The notes: generated from the sequence alone by a model not told the origin. DNA of 64,000 bases from an uncultured Agathobaculum sp. (GCF_944380985.1 NZ_CALWJJ010000007.1:43872-107871); one strand, 5' to 3'; positions 17,447 through 27,668 are shown, counted from the stretch's first letter. Made by a program: numbers and translations.

Positions 17447-18703
17447 TTATCTCTCTTGCCGGTTTTTGATGCGCTCAGCCGCAAGCAGAATACCTGCTTT
17501 GCCCGAAGCATAGGTAAGGCCGCCCTGCACATAGCACATATATGGCTCGCGCATCGGCGCATCCGCTGATAGCTCGATCGATGCGCCTTGTACAAAGGCC
17601 CCTGCCGCCATAATGACCTGATCGCCATACCCCGGCATATTCCATGGCTCGGGCGTGACGAACGAGTCCACCGGCGCGCCTGCCTGAATGCCCTCGCAAA
17701 AGCGGCGCAACGGATCGGGCGCGCCGAACGCGATGGTCTGGATAATGTCGTAACGCGGCTGCTCGGCTTTGGGGCTTACCTCGTAGCCCAATTTTTCCAT
17801 CACCTTAGCGCAGAAAATCGCCGTCTTAAGCGCCTGTGCCGTGGTGTGCGGCGCGAGAAACAGCCCCTGATACAGCAGGCGGTTCTGACCCAGCGTGCAG
17901 CCGCACTCACCGCCAATGCCGGGCGCGGTCAGCCGATATGATGCATTCTCAACCAGGTCCGCGCGCCCCGCAATATAGCCGCCGGTAGGCGCAAGACCAC
18001 CGCCCGGGTTTTTGATCAGTGAACCCGCAACCAAATCGGCGCCGACCTGCGTCGGCTCTAGTTCTTCGACAAACTCACCGTAGCAGTTGTCCACCAGAAT
18101 AGCGGCGGCCGGATTGGCCTGCCGCACGGTCCGGCAGATCTCCCCAATCTCAGCGCACGACAGTGTCTTTCGCACCGCGTAACCGCGGCTTCGCTGGATG
18201 AACACGAGCTTTACACGCTCGTCCTTTGCTGCCTTTGCAATTTCAGGCAGGTCGGGCAGACCTTCTTTCAGGTCGACCTGTTTATAACCAATGCCGTAAT
18301 TCCTCATGCTACCGCAGTAGTCGCCGGTGATCGTGTTCTGCAATGTATCATACGCCGGACCGGTGACCGAAAGCACTGTATCTCCGGTTCTGACCGCGGA
18401 GAAAAGCGCGCAGGACAGCGCATGCGTACCGTTGACAAAGCCGATGCGCACAAGCGCGGCCTCGGCGCCGAAAATATCCGCATAGATGCGGTCAAACGTG
18501 TCTCGGCCGTAGTCATCATATCCATAGCCGGTCGTACCGGCAAACAGATTGTCGGACACGCGGTTTTTCGCAAAAGCTGCCAGCACCTTTTCCGTATTGC
18601 GGTCGCATATGTCCTCAATTCGCGTAAAGTATGGCATGATTTCGCGCTCGGCCTGCTGGCCAAGCGCGCGGATCTCCTCCGATATTTTCAAGTATCCTGA
18701 CAT
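17447..18703 (-). CDS. Methionine gamma-lyase-like PLP enzyme (aluminum-resistance protein family)
   Basis: 418-residue fold-type I PLP enzyme of the family often annotated 'methionine gamma-lyase family' or aluminum resistance protein. GTTGYGYDDYGRDTFDR near residue 60, IGFVNGTHALSCALF near 90, DNCYGEF near 205, and the SLIKNPGGG segment with the likely PLP lysine near 230 match the family. The ATG at 18703 lies 7 bp after the preceding stop codon. True substrate unproven. It is the last gene of a five-gene run beginning at trpS. Confidence 0.85.
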   Translation of the reverse strand: MSGYLKISEEIRALGQQAEREIMPYFTRIEDICDRNTEKVLAAFAKNRVSDNLFAGTTGYGYDDYGRDTFDRIYADIFGAEAALVRIGFVNGTHALSCALFSAVRTGDTVLSVTGPAYDTLQNTITGDYCGSMRNYGIGYKQVDLKEGLPDLPEIAKAAKDERVKLVFIQRSRGYAVRKTLSCAEIGEICRTVRQANPAAAILVDNCYGEFVEELEPTQVGADLVAGSLIKNPGGGLAPTGGYIAGRADLVENASYRLTAPGIGGECGCTLGQNRLLYQGLFLAPHTTAQALKTAIFCAKVMEKLGYEVSPKAEQPRYDIIQTIAFGAPDPLRRFCEGIQAGAPVDSFVTPEPWNMPGYGDQVIMAAGAFVQGASIELSADAPMREPYMCYVQGGLTYASGKAGILLAAERIKNRQER

Positions 18704-18710
18704 TTTTCGG

Positions 18711-19478
18711 TCATTCTCCCAATAGCGATGTTCCATCCGGCAGAGCAAACAGCGCCTCGCTAGGCGCTTCAATCTGTAAACTGGTGACGGTTACCTGCCG
18801 TGTCAGCGTGTCTCCGCTGTAAAAAGAGGCTGTCTTGAGCAGCCCGGAAGCCGCCGACACCGCATACACACAACGGTACCCTCCCTGTTCGAACGTAACC
18901 GTGACGCATGGCTCGTATTCCACATCCTGCCGCGCTGCTGCCAGCAGCTCGACGCCCTCGGCCAGCACATCCTCATAGGTTGGCAGCATGGCCGCAGCAT
19001 CGTCGCTAAAATCGCCCCACGCCCCCCGGTAGGCGGTGCGCGCATTCGCGTTCCAGGCGTAGGCTGTCTCTCCATCGCGCAGCAGTGTGCTCTGCACGCC
19101 GCCTACTTCGTCTAACGTATCCGTGCGCACGAGGCCATCCCGTACATAGCGTCGGCAGCGCAGTGCGGATGAGCCGCCCTCGTAATAGAGCGTATTTTCG
19201 ATTGTGCAGCTGTATGCCGCAGGCCGGGTCAGCGAGGCGATCACGCTTTGTGCATTGTGCGTGCCAATTTCAACATCGGCAACGCTCTGTGCGGTCAACA
19301 TGGCGCTGCCCTGGCTGACGGCCGGCGCGTCCGTGCTGCCCTGTGGCAGCGTAATACCTGTATCACGCCGGTACAGCACACCCGAAGATAGTACATAGCT
19401 CATCACCAGCAGCACAACCAGCACGCCCGCGCCGATTGCCGCAGTCATGGGCGCGGACAGGTTTTTGCGCGGCCGCAT
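18711..19478 (-). CDS. Unknown protein with one N-terminal membrane anchor
   Basis: 255-residue protein I cannot assign to a family. Positively charged residues 1-10 (MRPRKNL) precede one hydrophobic segment at about 15-35; the rest is hydrophilic and predicted to lie outside the cell. The C-terminal half reads like antiparallel beta strands (SCTIENTLYYEGGS, QVTVTSLQI), reminiscent of LolA-like lipid-carrier folds, but that is speculation. Two cysteines lie in the outer domain. It overlaps wecB (TGATG) and precedes the PLP enzyme by 7 bp. Confidence 0.7.
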   Translation of the reverse strand: MRPRKNLSAPMTAAIGAGVLVVLLVMSYVLSSGVLYRRDTGITLPQGSTDAPAVSQGSAMLTAQSVADVEIGTHNAQSVIASLTRPAAYSCTIENTLYYEGGSSALRCRRYVRDGLVRTDTLDEVGGVQSTLLRDGETAYAWNANARTAYRGAWGDFSDDAAAMLPTYEDVLAEGVELLAAARQDVEYEPCVTVTFEQGGYRCVYAVSAASGLLKTASFYSGDTLTRQVTVTSLQIEAPSEALFALPDGTSLLGE

Positions 19479-20626
19479 CACGGCGCAAACGGCGCCGGCC
19501 CATCCGGCCGCAGGCCGAAATATTGCTCGATCGCCTGCACAATACGCGCCGAGGTCTTGCCGTCGCCATAGGGGTTGACGGCATGCGCCATGGCGGCATA
19601 TACCTGCCGATCGTCAAACAGCTTACGCGCAAGACGCACAATATTGTCCTGCTCAACGCCCGCGAGTTTTACCGTGCCAGCCTCAATCGCCTCGGGCCGC
19701 TCGGTCTCGCGGCGCAGCACCAGTACCGGTTTTCCGAGGCTTGGCGCCTCCTCCTGCAAGCCGCCTGAATCGGTCATAATCAGATAGCAGCGCGCCATCA
19801 GGTTGTGCATTTCGTCGACCGCGAGCGGGTGGATCAAATGAACGCGCTCGTTACCGCCCAGAAACTTTTCCGCCGTCTCGCGCACATAGGGGCTTAGATG
19901 CACCGGATAGACAAAGTGCACATCAGGATAGGCTGCAGACAGCGCGGCGATTGCACGGCAGATGTTCTCCATCGGCGCACCGTAATTCTCGCGGCGATGC
20001 GCCGTAACCAGCACTACACGGTTGTTTTCATAATCGATTGCCCGCAGCGCTGGATCACGAAAACAAAAATCCGGCCGAACGGTCATATGGATGGCGTCCA
20101 CCACCGTGTTGCCGACCACAAATACACCGTCGGCGATGGCTTCCCGCGTAAGGTTATCACGGTTACGCGGGGTGGGTGCAAAATGCAGCGTGGCGATCTG
20201 GCCGGTCAGCTTGCGGTTCATCTCCTCCGGAAAGGGGGAATATTTATCATAGGTGCGCAGACCTGCTTCAACATGGCCGACCGGAATTTTGTGATAAAAT
20301 GCCGCAAGCGCGCCTGCAAACGTAGTCGAGGTATCGCCATGTACCAGCACAATGTCCGGCTGCGCCTGATCGAGCACTTCATCAAGCCCGTGCAGGCTTT
20401 TTTCCGTGATGAGCGCGAGCGTTTGCCGGGGCTGCATAATATTCAGGTCATAGTCTGGCCGGATGCGGAAAATATCCAGTACCTGGTCAAGCATTTCGCG
20501 GTGTTGCGCGGTCACACACACGATGGACTCGGTGTTTTCATTCTGCTCCAGCGCATGCACAAGCGGCGCCATCTTGATTGCCTCCGGCCGCGTGCCAAAC
20601 ACCGTCATCACCTTAATTTTATTCAT
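19478..20626 (-). CDS. wecB: UDP-N-acetylglucosamine 2-epimerase (non-hydrolysing)
   Basis: 382-residue enzyme interconverting UDP-GlcNAc and UDP-ManNAc. Seen: VFGTRPEAIKMAPL at residues 9-22, HGDTSTTFAG near 95, HVEAGLRT near 115, FPEEMNR near 130, and DSGGLQEEAPSLGKP near 290, which carry the family's active-site residues. The start ATG at 20626 has GGGGAAAG upstream and overlaps the end of wecA by 8 bp. Together with WecA it points to synthesis of a secondary wall polymer or teichoic acid-type linkage unit. Confidence 0.95.
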   Translation of the reverse strand: MNKIKVMTVFGTRPEAIKMAPLVHALEQNENTESIVCVTAQHREMLDQVLDIFRIRPDYDLNIMQPRQTLALITEKSLHGLDEVLDQAQPDIVLVHGDTSTTFAGALAAFYHKIPVGHVEAGLRTYDKYSPFPEEMNRKLTGQIATLHFAPTPRNRDNLTREAIADGVFVVGNTVVDAIHMTVRPDFCFRDPALRAIDYENNRVVLVTAHRRENYGAPMENICRAIAALSAAYPDVHFVYPVHLSPYVRETAEKFLGGNERVHLIHPLAVDEMHNLMARCYLIMTDSGGLQEEAPSLGKPVLVLRRETERPEAIEAGTVKLAGVEQDNIVRLARKLFDDRQVYAAMAHAVNPYGDGKTSARIVQAIEQYFGLRPDGPAPFAP

Positions 20627-21752
20627 CGTCGTCTTTCCCCTCCTGTGCGTGCGTCTGCTCAGATGGCGCATCATCCTGCTCATCCTGCTCTGCATGCGGG
20701 TGCCTGCCCCAGTGCTCGGCGCCATAAACGATGCATGCGCCGACCAGGATAACTGCAAGCACCGCCAGCAGCAGCACGATCGCCTTAACCTCGCCAGACG
20801 AGGTCAGTACAACCGCAGTCAGCCCAAGCGTTGCGCTGATCGCATACAGAATTGCAACCGCCTGCTTTTGGTTAAAGCCCATGTCGATCAGCTTGTGATG
20901 CACATGACCCCTGTCCGGACTCATTGGGCTGCGGCCTGATGCCACACGGCGGATGATCGCGTTGGCCGTGTCGAAAATCGGCAGGCCCAGGATGAGAAAC
21001 GGCACGGCAAATGAGATGACCGCGTAAAACTTAAACAGGCCCATGATGGACACCGTTGCAAGCATATAGCCCAGAAATGTAGAACCCGTGTCGCCCATAA
21101 ATATTTTGGCCGGGTTAAAATTATACGGCATAAAGCCTATGCACGCGCCGGCAAGCGCTGCCATGGTAACCGCAATAAGCATATTGCCGGTCAGCAGCGC
21201 GACCGCAAGCATGGTGATCGCCGCAATCGACGACACGCCGACTGCGAGGCCGTCCAGTCCATCGATCAGATTAACTGCATTCGTTATGCCGACAATCCAG
21301 ATGATAGTAACCGGTATAGAGAACACACCCAGGTGAAAATAGAGCGCATCGGAAAATGGATTGAGATTGGTAAACAACTCAATTTTTAGATTGCCCACAC
21401 AAACCGGGATGGCGGCGGCCGCGATCTGCACGGCAAACTTCAGCCCCGCACCAAGTGCAAGCACATCGTCAAAAATGCCAAGCGCAACGATGATGGATGC
21501 ACCAAGCAGCACGCAGAGCATCGTCTGGTCAAGCTGCCCGAACGCTAGGATCGAGCACAAAAAACCGCCAAAAATAGCAAGACCGCCCAGCCTCGGAATC
21601 GGCTCTTTGTGCATCCGGCGTCCGTCCTTCGGCACGTCGATCGCGCCGATCTTTTGTGCAAAGCGCTTGACCTGCGGCGTAAACAGATAGGACAGAATCC
21701 CCGCCGCAATGAATGCGGCGATGACAACGCCGATCACGACATATTCAGGCAT
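20619..21752 (-). CDS. wecA: Undecaprenyl-phosphate GlcNAc-1-phosphate transferase (WecA/TagO family)
   Basis: 377-residue polytopic membrane enzyme attaching GlcNAc-1-P to undecaprenyl phosphate, the first step of wall polymer synthesis. About 11 membrane segments. Motifs are MHKEPIPRLGGLAIF near residue 47, DDVLALG near 95, NAVNLIDGLDGLAVG near 160, GDTGSTFLGYM near 215 and the histidine loop GHVHHKL near 285. The C-terminal tail of about 30 residues is strongly acidic. The start at 21752 has GGAAGGA upstream and lies 26 bp after trpS. Confidence 0.92.
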   Translation of the reverse strand: MPEYVVIGVVIAAFIAAGILSYLFTPQVKRFAQKIGAIDVPKDGRRMHKEPIPRLGGLAIFGGFLCSILAFGQLDQTMLCVLLGASIIVALGIFDDVLALGAGLKFAVQIAAAAIPVCVGNLKIELFTNLNPFSDALYFHLGVFSIPVTIIWIVGITNAVNLIDGLDGLAVGVSSIAAITMLAVALLTGNMLIAVTMAALAGACIGFMPYNFNPAKIFMGDTGSTFLGYMLATVSIMGLFKFYAVISFAVPFLILGLPIFDTANAIIRRVASGRSPMSPDRGHVHHKLIDMGFNQKQAVAILYAISATLGLTAVVLTSSGEVKAIVLLLAVLAVILVGACIVYGAEHWGRHPHAEQDEQDDAPSEQTHAQEGKDDDE

Positions 21753-21777
21753 TGGTTCCTTCCTCTCATCGTGGGCT

Positions 21778-22788
21778 TTATCGCCCGACAAAGCCCACCT
21801 TCCGGTAGACCTTATCCAGCGTTCTGCGCGCAAGATAGGATGCCTTTTGCGCACCCTGCTGATACACCTGCTCCAGGTAATCCTTGTTACGCAGCAGATC
21901 TTCGGTCTTTTCGCGGATCGGACGCAGCAGTTCGACAACCGCCTCGCCTGCCGCCGGCTTGAACGCGCCATAGCCCTTGCCTGCAAACTCGTCCTCCACC
22001 GCGGCAACCGTCTTGCCGGTCGCCAGCGCATATATCTGGATCAGGTTGGAAACACCCGGCTTGTTCTGCGGGTCCATGGCGATACGGGTGTCCGAATCGG
22101 TCACAGCACGCTTAAACTTACGCATGATGTCCTCGGGCTTGTCCATCAACAGAATATAACCGTTCGGGTTGGGATCGGATTTGCTCATCTTGCTGGCGGG
22201 ATCGGCAAGGCTTGTAATCTTGGCGCCCTCTCCCGCCTTGGGATAATATCCCTCCGGCATGGTGAAAGTATCCGGAAAACGGCCGTTAAAGCGGTTTGCA
22301 ATATCGCGGCAGATCTCGATATGCTGGCTCTGATCGACGCCAACCGGCACAAGATCGGTCTGATAGAGCAAAATATCCGCCGCCATGAGCACCGGGTAGG
22401 TAAACAGGCCTACATTGATATTATCCGCGTGCTTGGCCGACTTGTCCTTAAACTGCGTCATACGGGAGGCCTCGCCGAACATGGTAAAGCAGTTGAGCAC
22501 CCAGGCAAGCTCGGCATGCGCCGGTACATGGCTTTGGATAAAAAGGACGCTCTTATCCGGGTCAAGACCGCAGGCGATATACTGCGCGAGCACCTCAAGC
22601 GTTGCGCGCCGCAGCGCTGCCGGCTCCTGGCGAACAGTAATCGCGTGCATGTCGACCACGCAGTAGATGCAGTTATAGTCCTCTTGCAGCAGGGGGAAAT
22701 TGCGGATTGCGCCGAGATAGTTGCCCAGCGTCAGCTTGCCCGAAGGCTGCACCCCCGAGAATATCGTTTTTTTCTGGTTTTCGCTCAT
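21778..22788 (-). CDS. trpS: Tryptophanyl-tRNA synthetase
   Basis: 336-residue class I synthetase. The HIGH-like signature is [10 protein letters not shown] near residue 18 and the KMSKS loop is KMSKSDPN near 195, with [16 protein letters not shown] for tryptophan/ATP binding near 135. Full length for the bacterial type. It heads the wecA-wecB-unknown-PLP run, being 26 bp from wecA. No T-box leader is visible: the transcript starts about 65 bp upstream. Confidence 0.96.
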   Translation of the reverse strand: MSENQKKTIFSGVQPSGKLTLGNYLGAIRNFPLLQEDYNCIYCVVDMHAITVRQEPAALRRATLEVLAQYIACGLDPDKSVLFIQSHVPAHAELAWVLNCFTMFGEASRMTQFKDKSAKHADNINVGLFTYPVLMAADILLYQTDLVPVGVDQSQHIEICRDIANRFNGRFPDTFTMPEGYYPKAGEGAKITSLADPASKMSKSDPNPNGYILLMDKPEDIMRKFKRAVTDSDTRIAMDPQNKPGVSNLIQIYALATGKTVAAVEDEFAGKGYGAFKPAAGEAVVELLRPIREKTEDLLRNKDYLEQVYQQGAQKASYLARRTLDKVYRKVGFVGR

Positions 22789-22859
22789 AAATAACTTCCC
22801 TTACATCGTTTGCTCACAGGTTGTTTTGCCCAGAGTGCAACACTTCATACTTATTTGTA

Positions 22860-22888
22860 ATCATATCACATTTTGTTTGCTGTTGCAA
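22860..22888 (-). promoter_or_regulatory. Sigma-A promoter of trpS
   Basis: TTGCAA, 17 bp, TATGAT on the minus strand. Confidence 0.65.
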
Positions 22889-22912
22889 CGGATTTCTCCC
22901 GTTCACGCGATA

Positions 22913-22941
22913 TTGACAGCATTCTGCCGGCGGAGTATGAT
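22913..22941 (+). promoter_or_regulatory. Sigma-A promoter of glpK
   Basis: TTGACA, 17 bp, TATGAT, about 35 bp before the glpK ATG. It is divergent from the trpS promoter 25 bp away. Confidence 0.8.
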
Positions 22942-22975
22942 AAGAATAAATTTGGCAACCAGGGGGCAGTCCATC

Positions 22976-24466
22976 ATGGCGCAGTATATCCTCGCCCTGG
23001 ATCAGGGCACGACCAGCTCACGCGCAATTCTGTTTGACCGTGAGCAAAACATTCTCGCGCTACGCCAGCACGAGCTGGCGCAGCATTATCCGCGCGAAGG
23101 CTGGGTCGAGCAGGATCCGATGGACATCTGGTCGACTCAGTACGCGGCCATGCTTGAGGTGCTCGCAGCAGCCGACGTTTCTCCCGACGAAGTGGCGGGT
23201 ATCGGCATTACCAATCAGCGCGAGACCACCATCCTGTGGGACCGCCAAACCGGGCGGCCCATTTACAACGCGATCGTCTGGCAGTGCCGCCGCACGGCCG
23301 GCATTGTGGAAGAGCTAGTGCGACAGGGGCTTAGCGGGTACATCCGGCAAACCACCGGCCTGATTCCGGACGCCTATTTTTCCGGCACCAAAATCAAATG
23401 GATCCTCGATCACGTTGATGGGGCGCGCGAAAAGGCAAAGCGCGGTGATGTCCTGTTTGGCACAGTGGACAGCTGGCTCATCTGGAAGATGACGGGCGGG
23501 CGCGTACATATCACGGATGCGACCAACGCCGCACGCACGATGATCTTTGACATCCATAAGCTCGACTGGGACGACGTGCTGCTGGACGCGCTGGGCATTC
23601 CGCGCGCCATGCTGCCGCGGGTATGCTCATCCAGCGAGATATACGGCAGCGTCGCCCTGCCAGGGGCCGACGTGCCGATCGCCGGCATTGCGGGCGACCA
23701 GCAGGCCGCGCTGTTCGGCCAGACCTGCTTTGATGCGGGCGAGGCCAAGAACACCTACGGCACGGGCTGTTTTTTGCTGATGAATACAGGTGAGACCGCG
23801 TGCGAGAGCCGCAACGGCCTGCTGACAACAATCGGCATCCAGCTTGACGGAAAGACGCAGTACGCGCTTGAGGGCAGCGTATTCGTCGGCGGGGCGGTCA
23901 TCCAATGGCTGCGCGACGAAATGCGCTTTTTTTCAGAAAGCCAGGACGCGGAGTACTACGCGCGCAAGGTGCCGGACACCTGCGGCGTCTATTTGGTGCC
24001 CGCTTTCACCGGCCTTGGCGCGCCGCACTGGGATATGTATGCACGCGGCTGCCTAGTCGGCTTGACGCGTGGCACGCGGCGCGAGCACATTATCCGCGCG
24101 GCACAGGAGTCGATCGCCTATCAGGTAAACGACCTGCTAGGCGCGATGGCGCGCGACACCAGCGTGCCGCTTGCAATGCTGTCGGTCGACGGCGGTGCGA
24201 GCCGCGATAGCTTTCTGATGCAGTTTCAAGCGGATATTGCAAACTGCACCATCCGCCGACCGGTCATCCGCGAGACGACGGCGCTCGGCGCGTGTTACCT
24301 CGCAGGGCTTGCGGCCGGCGTGTGGAAAGACCGCGCTGAGCTTCGGCAGCTCTGGCGCTGCGACACGCTCTACCAGCCAGACATGGCGGCGGATACCCGC
24401 GCCCGCCTGCTCGCGGGCTGGAGCAAAGCGGTCGGACGCAGTCTTGACTGGGCAACACATGACTAA
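22976..24466 (+). CDS. glpK: Glycerol kinase
   Basis: 496-residue FGGY kinase that phosphorylates glycerol to glycerol-3-phosphate. [15 protein letters not shown] at residues 6-20, GITNQRETT near 82, the glycerol-contact segments IVWQCRRT and [11 protein letters not shown], and [14 protein letters not shown] near 265 are intact. The start is ATG at 22976 behind AGGGGG. It is a single-gene unit with its own promoter and terminator and no glycerol facilitator nearby. Confidence 0.97.
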   Translation: MAQYILALDQGTTSSRAILFDREQNILALRQHELAQHYPREGWVEQDPMDIWSTQYAAMLEVLAAADVSPDEVAGIGITNQRETTILWDRQTGRPIYNAIVWQCRRTAGIVEELVRQGLSGYIRQTTGLIPDAYFSGTKIKWILDHVDGAREKAKRGDVLFGTVDSWLIWKMTGGRVHITDATNAARTMIFDIHKLDWDDVLLDALGIPRAMLPRVCSSSEIYGSVALPGADVPIAGIAGDQQAALFGQTCFDAGEAKNTYGTGCFLLMNTGETACESRNGLLTTIGIQLDGKTQYALEGSVFVGGAVIQWLRDEMRFFSESQDAEYYARKVPDTCGVYLVPAFTGLGAPHWDMYARGCLVGLTRGTRREHIIRAAQESIAYQVNDLLGAMARDTSVPLAMLSVDGGASRDSFLMQFQADIANCTIRRPVIRETTALGACYLAGLAAGVWKDRAELRQLWRCDTLYQPDMAADTRARLLAGWSKAVGRSLDWATHD

Positions 24467-24489
24467 GGCCGGTTTTGCGCAAGGCCAGC

Positions 24490-24530
24490 AAAGGGGCAGA
24501 CGCCAACAGGCGCCCGCCCCTTTGTCCTTT
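24490..24530 (+). terminator. Terminator of glpK
   Basis: AAAGGGGC...GCCCCTTT stem with an inner CGCC/GGCG stem and a T-rich tail (GTCCTTT). Confidence 0.75.
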
Positions 24531-24563
24531 ATTCGCTTATTTGCTGTCTGATGCGGCTGTACA

Positions 24564-26168
24564 TCAACCCTTGTAAGTCTCTCGAAACTCAAGGAATTCA
24601 TCATAGGTGCATTCTTTATCTAATACGCCCGTCTCGCGAATCTCGATGATACGGCTGGCAATGGTCTGCACGAACTCATGGTCGTGCGAGGCAAACAGCA
24701 CCGTACCCTTGAAATCCCGTACGCCGTTGTTAACCGCAGTGATCGATTCAAGATCAAGGTGGTTAGTCGGCTGGTCAATCACCAGCACATTTGAGCCAAA
24801 CAGCATCATGCGCGCGAGCATCAGGCGTACCTTTTCGCCACCTGAGAGTACGCGCACCGGCTTATACACGTCATCGCCCGAGAACAGCATGCGGCCGAGA
24901 AAACCGCGCAGCGTCGACTCGAGCGTGTCGGTCTGCGAATAGGGCGCGATCCAGTCGAGCATATTTTCGGTGTGGCCCTCGAAATATTCGTTGTTATCCT
25001 TGGGAAAATAGCTCTGAGAGGTCGTAACCCCCCACTTAAAGCTGCCCTCGTCCGGCTTGGTCTCACCCATCAGGATTTGGAACAGCGTGGTCATAGCAAG
25101 CTCATTATCTGAAATAAAGGCAATCTTGTCGCCCCGCCGCACGATAAAAGACACGTTATCGAGCACTTTTTCCCCGTCAATGGTCTTAGAGATGCCGCGC
25201 ACCTCGAGGATGTCCTTGCCCGCCTCACGATCCTGCTGGAACGCCACCCACGGATAGCGGCGCGAAGACGCGGGCAGCTCCTCCACGGTCAGCTTGTCGA
25301 TCAGCTTGCGGCGGCTGGTCGCCTGGCGCGACTTGGACTTATTGGCCGCAAACCGCTGGATGAAGTTTTGCAGCTCTTTGATTTTCTCCTCATTCTTGCG
25401 ATTCTGATCCTTAATCATACGCTGGATGAGCTGAGAAGACTCGTACCAGAACTCGTAGTTGCCGACATACAGCTTGACCTTGCCGTAATCAATGTCAACA
25501 ATATGGGTACACACGTTATTGAGAAAGTGACGGTCGTGCGAGACGACCAGCACTGTGCCCTCGAACTCCGCCAGAAAATCTTCAAGCCAGCGCACCGCCT
25601 GTATGTCCAGATGGTTGGTCGGCTCGTCAAGCAGAAGGATATCCGGCTTGCCAAACAGCGCGCGGGCGAGCAACACCTTGACCTTTTCCACATCGCCGAG
25701 GTTTTTCATCTCGGTATATAGGATAGCATCCGCATCCAGGCCCAGTCCGTTTATCAGTTGGCCCGCCTCGGTTTCGGCTTCCCAGCCGCCCATTTCGGCA
25801 AACTCTGCCTCAAGCTCGGCGGCGCGGTTGCCGTCCTCCTCGGTAAAGGGTTCCTTCATGTAAAGCGCGTCTTTCTCCTGCATGACCTCCAAAAGCCGCG
25901 GGTTTCCGCCGAGCACGGTGTTTAACACGGTCTCGTCGTTAAATGCAAAGTGGTCCTGCTTGAGCACGCTCATCCGCGTTTTGGGTGCGATGGCCACCGT
26001 GCCGGTCGAGGGATCAAGATCGCCCGATAAAATGCGCAGAAAGGTTGACTTGCCCGCGCCGTTGGCGCCGATGACGCCATAGCAGTTTCCCTCGGTGAAT
26101 TTGAGGTTTACATCCTTAAACAGCGGCTCGCCGCTGAAGTTGAGGCTCAGATCAGAAATGGTAATCAT
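24564..26168 (-). CDS. ABC-F family ATPase (ribosome-associated type)
   Basis: 534 residues with two ABC domains and no membrane segments. The first Walker A is GANGAGKST near residue 40, followed by LLDEPTNHLD with the ABC-F linker in between (residues about 230-320, rich in charged residues). The second domain carries signature LSGGEKVRLMLARM and VIDQPTNHLDLES; its Walker A region (SDNELAMTTLFQ) is atypical, as in the YkpA/YbiT branch. Such proteins bind the ribosomal E site. Start at 26168 behind GGAGGAAA. An antibiotic-resistance role cannot be claimed. Confidence 0.9.
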   Translation of the reverse strand: MITISDLSLNFSGEPLFKDVNLKFTEGNCYGVIGANGAGKSTFLRILSGDLDPSTGTVAIAPKTRMSVLKQDHFAFNDETVLNTVLGGNPRLLEVMQEKDALYMKEPFTEEDGNRAAELEAEFAEMGGWEAETEAGQLINGLGLDADAILYTEMKNLGDVEKVKVLLARALFGKPDILLLDEPTNHLDIQAVRWLEDFLAEFEGTVLVVSHDRHFLNNVCTHIVDIDYGKVKLYVGNYEFWYESSQLIQRMIKDQNRKNEEKIKELQNFIQRFAANKSKSRQATSRRKLIDKLTVEELPASSRRYPWVAFQQDREAGKDILEVRGISKTIDGEKVLDNVSFIVRRGDKIAFISDNELAMTTLFQILMGETKPDEGSFKWGVTTSQSYFPKDNNEYFEGHTENMLDWIAPYSQTDTLESTLRGFLGRMLFSGDDVYKPVRVLSGGEKVRLMLARMMLFGSNVLVIDQPTNHLDLESITAVNNGVRDFKGTVLFASHDHEFVQTIASRIIEIRETGVLDKECTYDEFLEFRETYKG

Positions 26169-26277
26169 CTGTATGTGTTTCCTCCATCTATCGTTCAAAT
26201 CTGTAACAGTATACCACACAATCCCCACTTTTTACAGACTTTTTTATACGCCAGCGCGCAATTTTGTTTATGTTGTA

Positions 26278-26306
26278 TTGAAACAAAGCCGCGAAAGGTC
26301 TATACT
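26278..26306 (+). promoter_or_regulatory. Sigma-A promoter of the nitroreductase-sirtuin pair
   Basis: TTGAAA, 17 bp, TATACT, followed by an AAGGAGGT ribosome site. Confidence 0.7.
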
Positions 26307-26338
26307 ATATTTAATGTAATCAAGGAGGTTTTTTCTCT

Positions 26339-26860
26339 ATGTCCAATCTGATGGAGATCATTAAATCCCGCCGCTCGACGCGCGCGTTTAAAAGTGAGCT
26401 GCCGCCGCGCGAGCAGATTATGCAGCTGATCGAGGCCGCCGAATGGGCGCCCCCCGGCATGGGCAAGTGCCTGTGGCACTTTACTGTGATTTACAATGCA
26501 GAAAAATCACTCGCGCTTGCCCGCGCTGTCGCTGAGGCGGACAACTGCGGGCCAGACTATAATTTTTACGGCGCGCCGGTCAATATCATCATCTCCTATC
26601 AGCGTGACGAGCACCATGCCTTTGTCGATAGCGCTTCAGCTATGGAAAACCTGCTACTGATGGCAACCGCGCTCGGGCTTGGCTCGTGCTGGATCAATCA
26701 GATCCGTGAGTGCTGCGATGTACCCCGTGTGCGCGCCCTGCTGACCGAGTACGGCGTGCCCGAAGATCACATCGTTATCTGCTCGGCGGCTATCGGCTAC
26801 ATTGCGAAGGAAACACCCGCCAAGCCCCGTAAGGAGGGTCGGGTCACGTTTGTCGAATAA
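26339..26860 (+). CDS. Nitroreductase-family flavoprotein
   Basis: 173-residue FMN-dependent oxidoreductase of the nitroreductase fold. The N-terminal IKSRRSTRAFKSELPPREQIMQL and EAAEWAPPGMGKCLWHF segments bind FMN, and the central SASAMENLLLMATALGLGSCWI helix is the dimer core. Physiological substrate unknown. The ATG has AAGGAGGT upstream. It is followed 37 bp later by a sirtuin gene in the same direction, so the two are probably co-transcribed. Confidence 0.88.
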   Translation: MSNLMEIIKSRRSTRAFKSELPPREQIMQLIEAAEWAPPGMGKCLWHFTVIYNAEKSLALARAVAEADNCGPDYNFYGAPVNIIISYQRDEHHAFVDSASAMENLLLMATALGLGSCWINQIRECCDVPRVRALLTEYGVPEDHIVICSAAIGYIAKETPAKPRKEGRVTFVE

Positions 26861-26897
26861 AGAGGCCTAACGTTACAGGAAAAAGGAGATTTGTTAT

Positions 26898-27614
26898 ATG
26901 GATGCAGCGACTGCCAAACTCAAAGACTGGGTTCAAGCCAGCGATAACATTGTATTTTTCGGCGGCGCTGGCGTGTCGACCGAGTCTGGCTTGCCGGATT
27001 TCCGCTCGGTCGACGGACTGTATCACCAGCAGTATAAATATCCGCCCGAAACCATTTTGAGCCACACCTTTTTCATGGCCGAACCAGCGGAATTTTTCCG
27101 CTTTTACCGCGCAAAAATGCTCGCGCCGGACGCCAAACCAAATGCCGCCCACTTAAAACTTGCCGAGTGGGAGCGCATGGGCAAGTGCCGTGCGATCATC
27201 ACACAAAACATCGACGGGCTGCACCAGCAGGCAGGTTCCAAAGAGGTGCTCGAGCTGCACGGCTCGGTACTACGCAACCACTGCATGCGCTGCCGCAAGC
27301 CTTATGATGTGCGTGACGTCATATCCTGCACGGGCGTGCCAAAATGCAGCTGCGGCGGCACGATCAAGCCGGATGTTGTGCTCTATGAAGAGAGCCTGGA
27401 CACGCATACTATTAACAAAAGCATAGAGTACATTCGTGGAGCGGATATGCTAATTATCGGCGGCACTTCGCTTGCAGTTTACCCAGCGGCAGGACTGATT
27501 GATTATTATCACGGCGACAAGCTTGTGCTTGTCAATAAGTCCGAAACCCCGGCCGACCGCCGCGCAAACCTTGTGATCCACGCACCCATCGGAGAAGTAT
27601 TTTCACAACTTTAA
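26898..27614 (+). CDS. NAD-dependent protein deacylase, sirtuin (SIR2/CobB family)
   Basis: 238-residue enzyme removing acyl groups from lysines using NAD. FFGGAGVSTESGLPDFRS near residue 22, TQNIDGLHQQAG near 105 and the catalytic histidine in LELHGS near 125 are present. A four-cysteine zinc module (HCMRCRKPY, SC, KCSCGG) lies at about residues 132-160. A GGTSLAVYPAAGL motif binds NAD near 195. The ribosome site AAAAGGAGA is good. Confidence 0.93.
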   Translation: MDAATAKLKDWVQASDNIVFFGGAGVSTESGLPDFRSVDGLYHQQYKYPPETILSHTFFMAEPAEFFRFYRAKMLAPDAKPNAAHLKLAEWERMGKCRAIITQNIDGLHQQAGSKEVLELHGSVLRNHCMRCRKPYDVRDVISCTGVPKCSCGGTIKPDVVLYEESLDTHTINKSIEYIRGADMLIIGGTSLAVYPAAGLIDYYHGDKLVLVNKSETPADRRANLVIHAPIGEVFSQL

Positions 27615-27638
27615 CCCAGCCGAGCATAAACATTCATT

Positions 27639-27668
27639 TTGCATGAAATCCTCCTTTTCGGCTATACT
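27639..27668 (+). promoter_or_regulatory. Sigma-A promoter of the DUF378 gene
   Basis: TTGCAT, 18 bp, TATACT, about 33 bp before the ATG. Confidence 0.6.
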
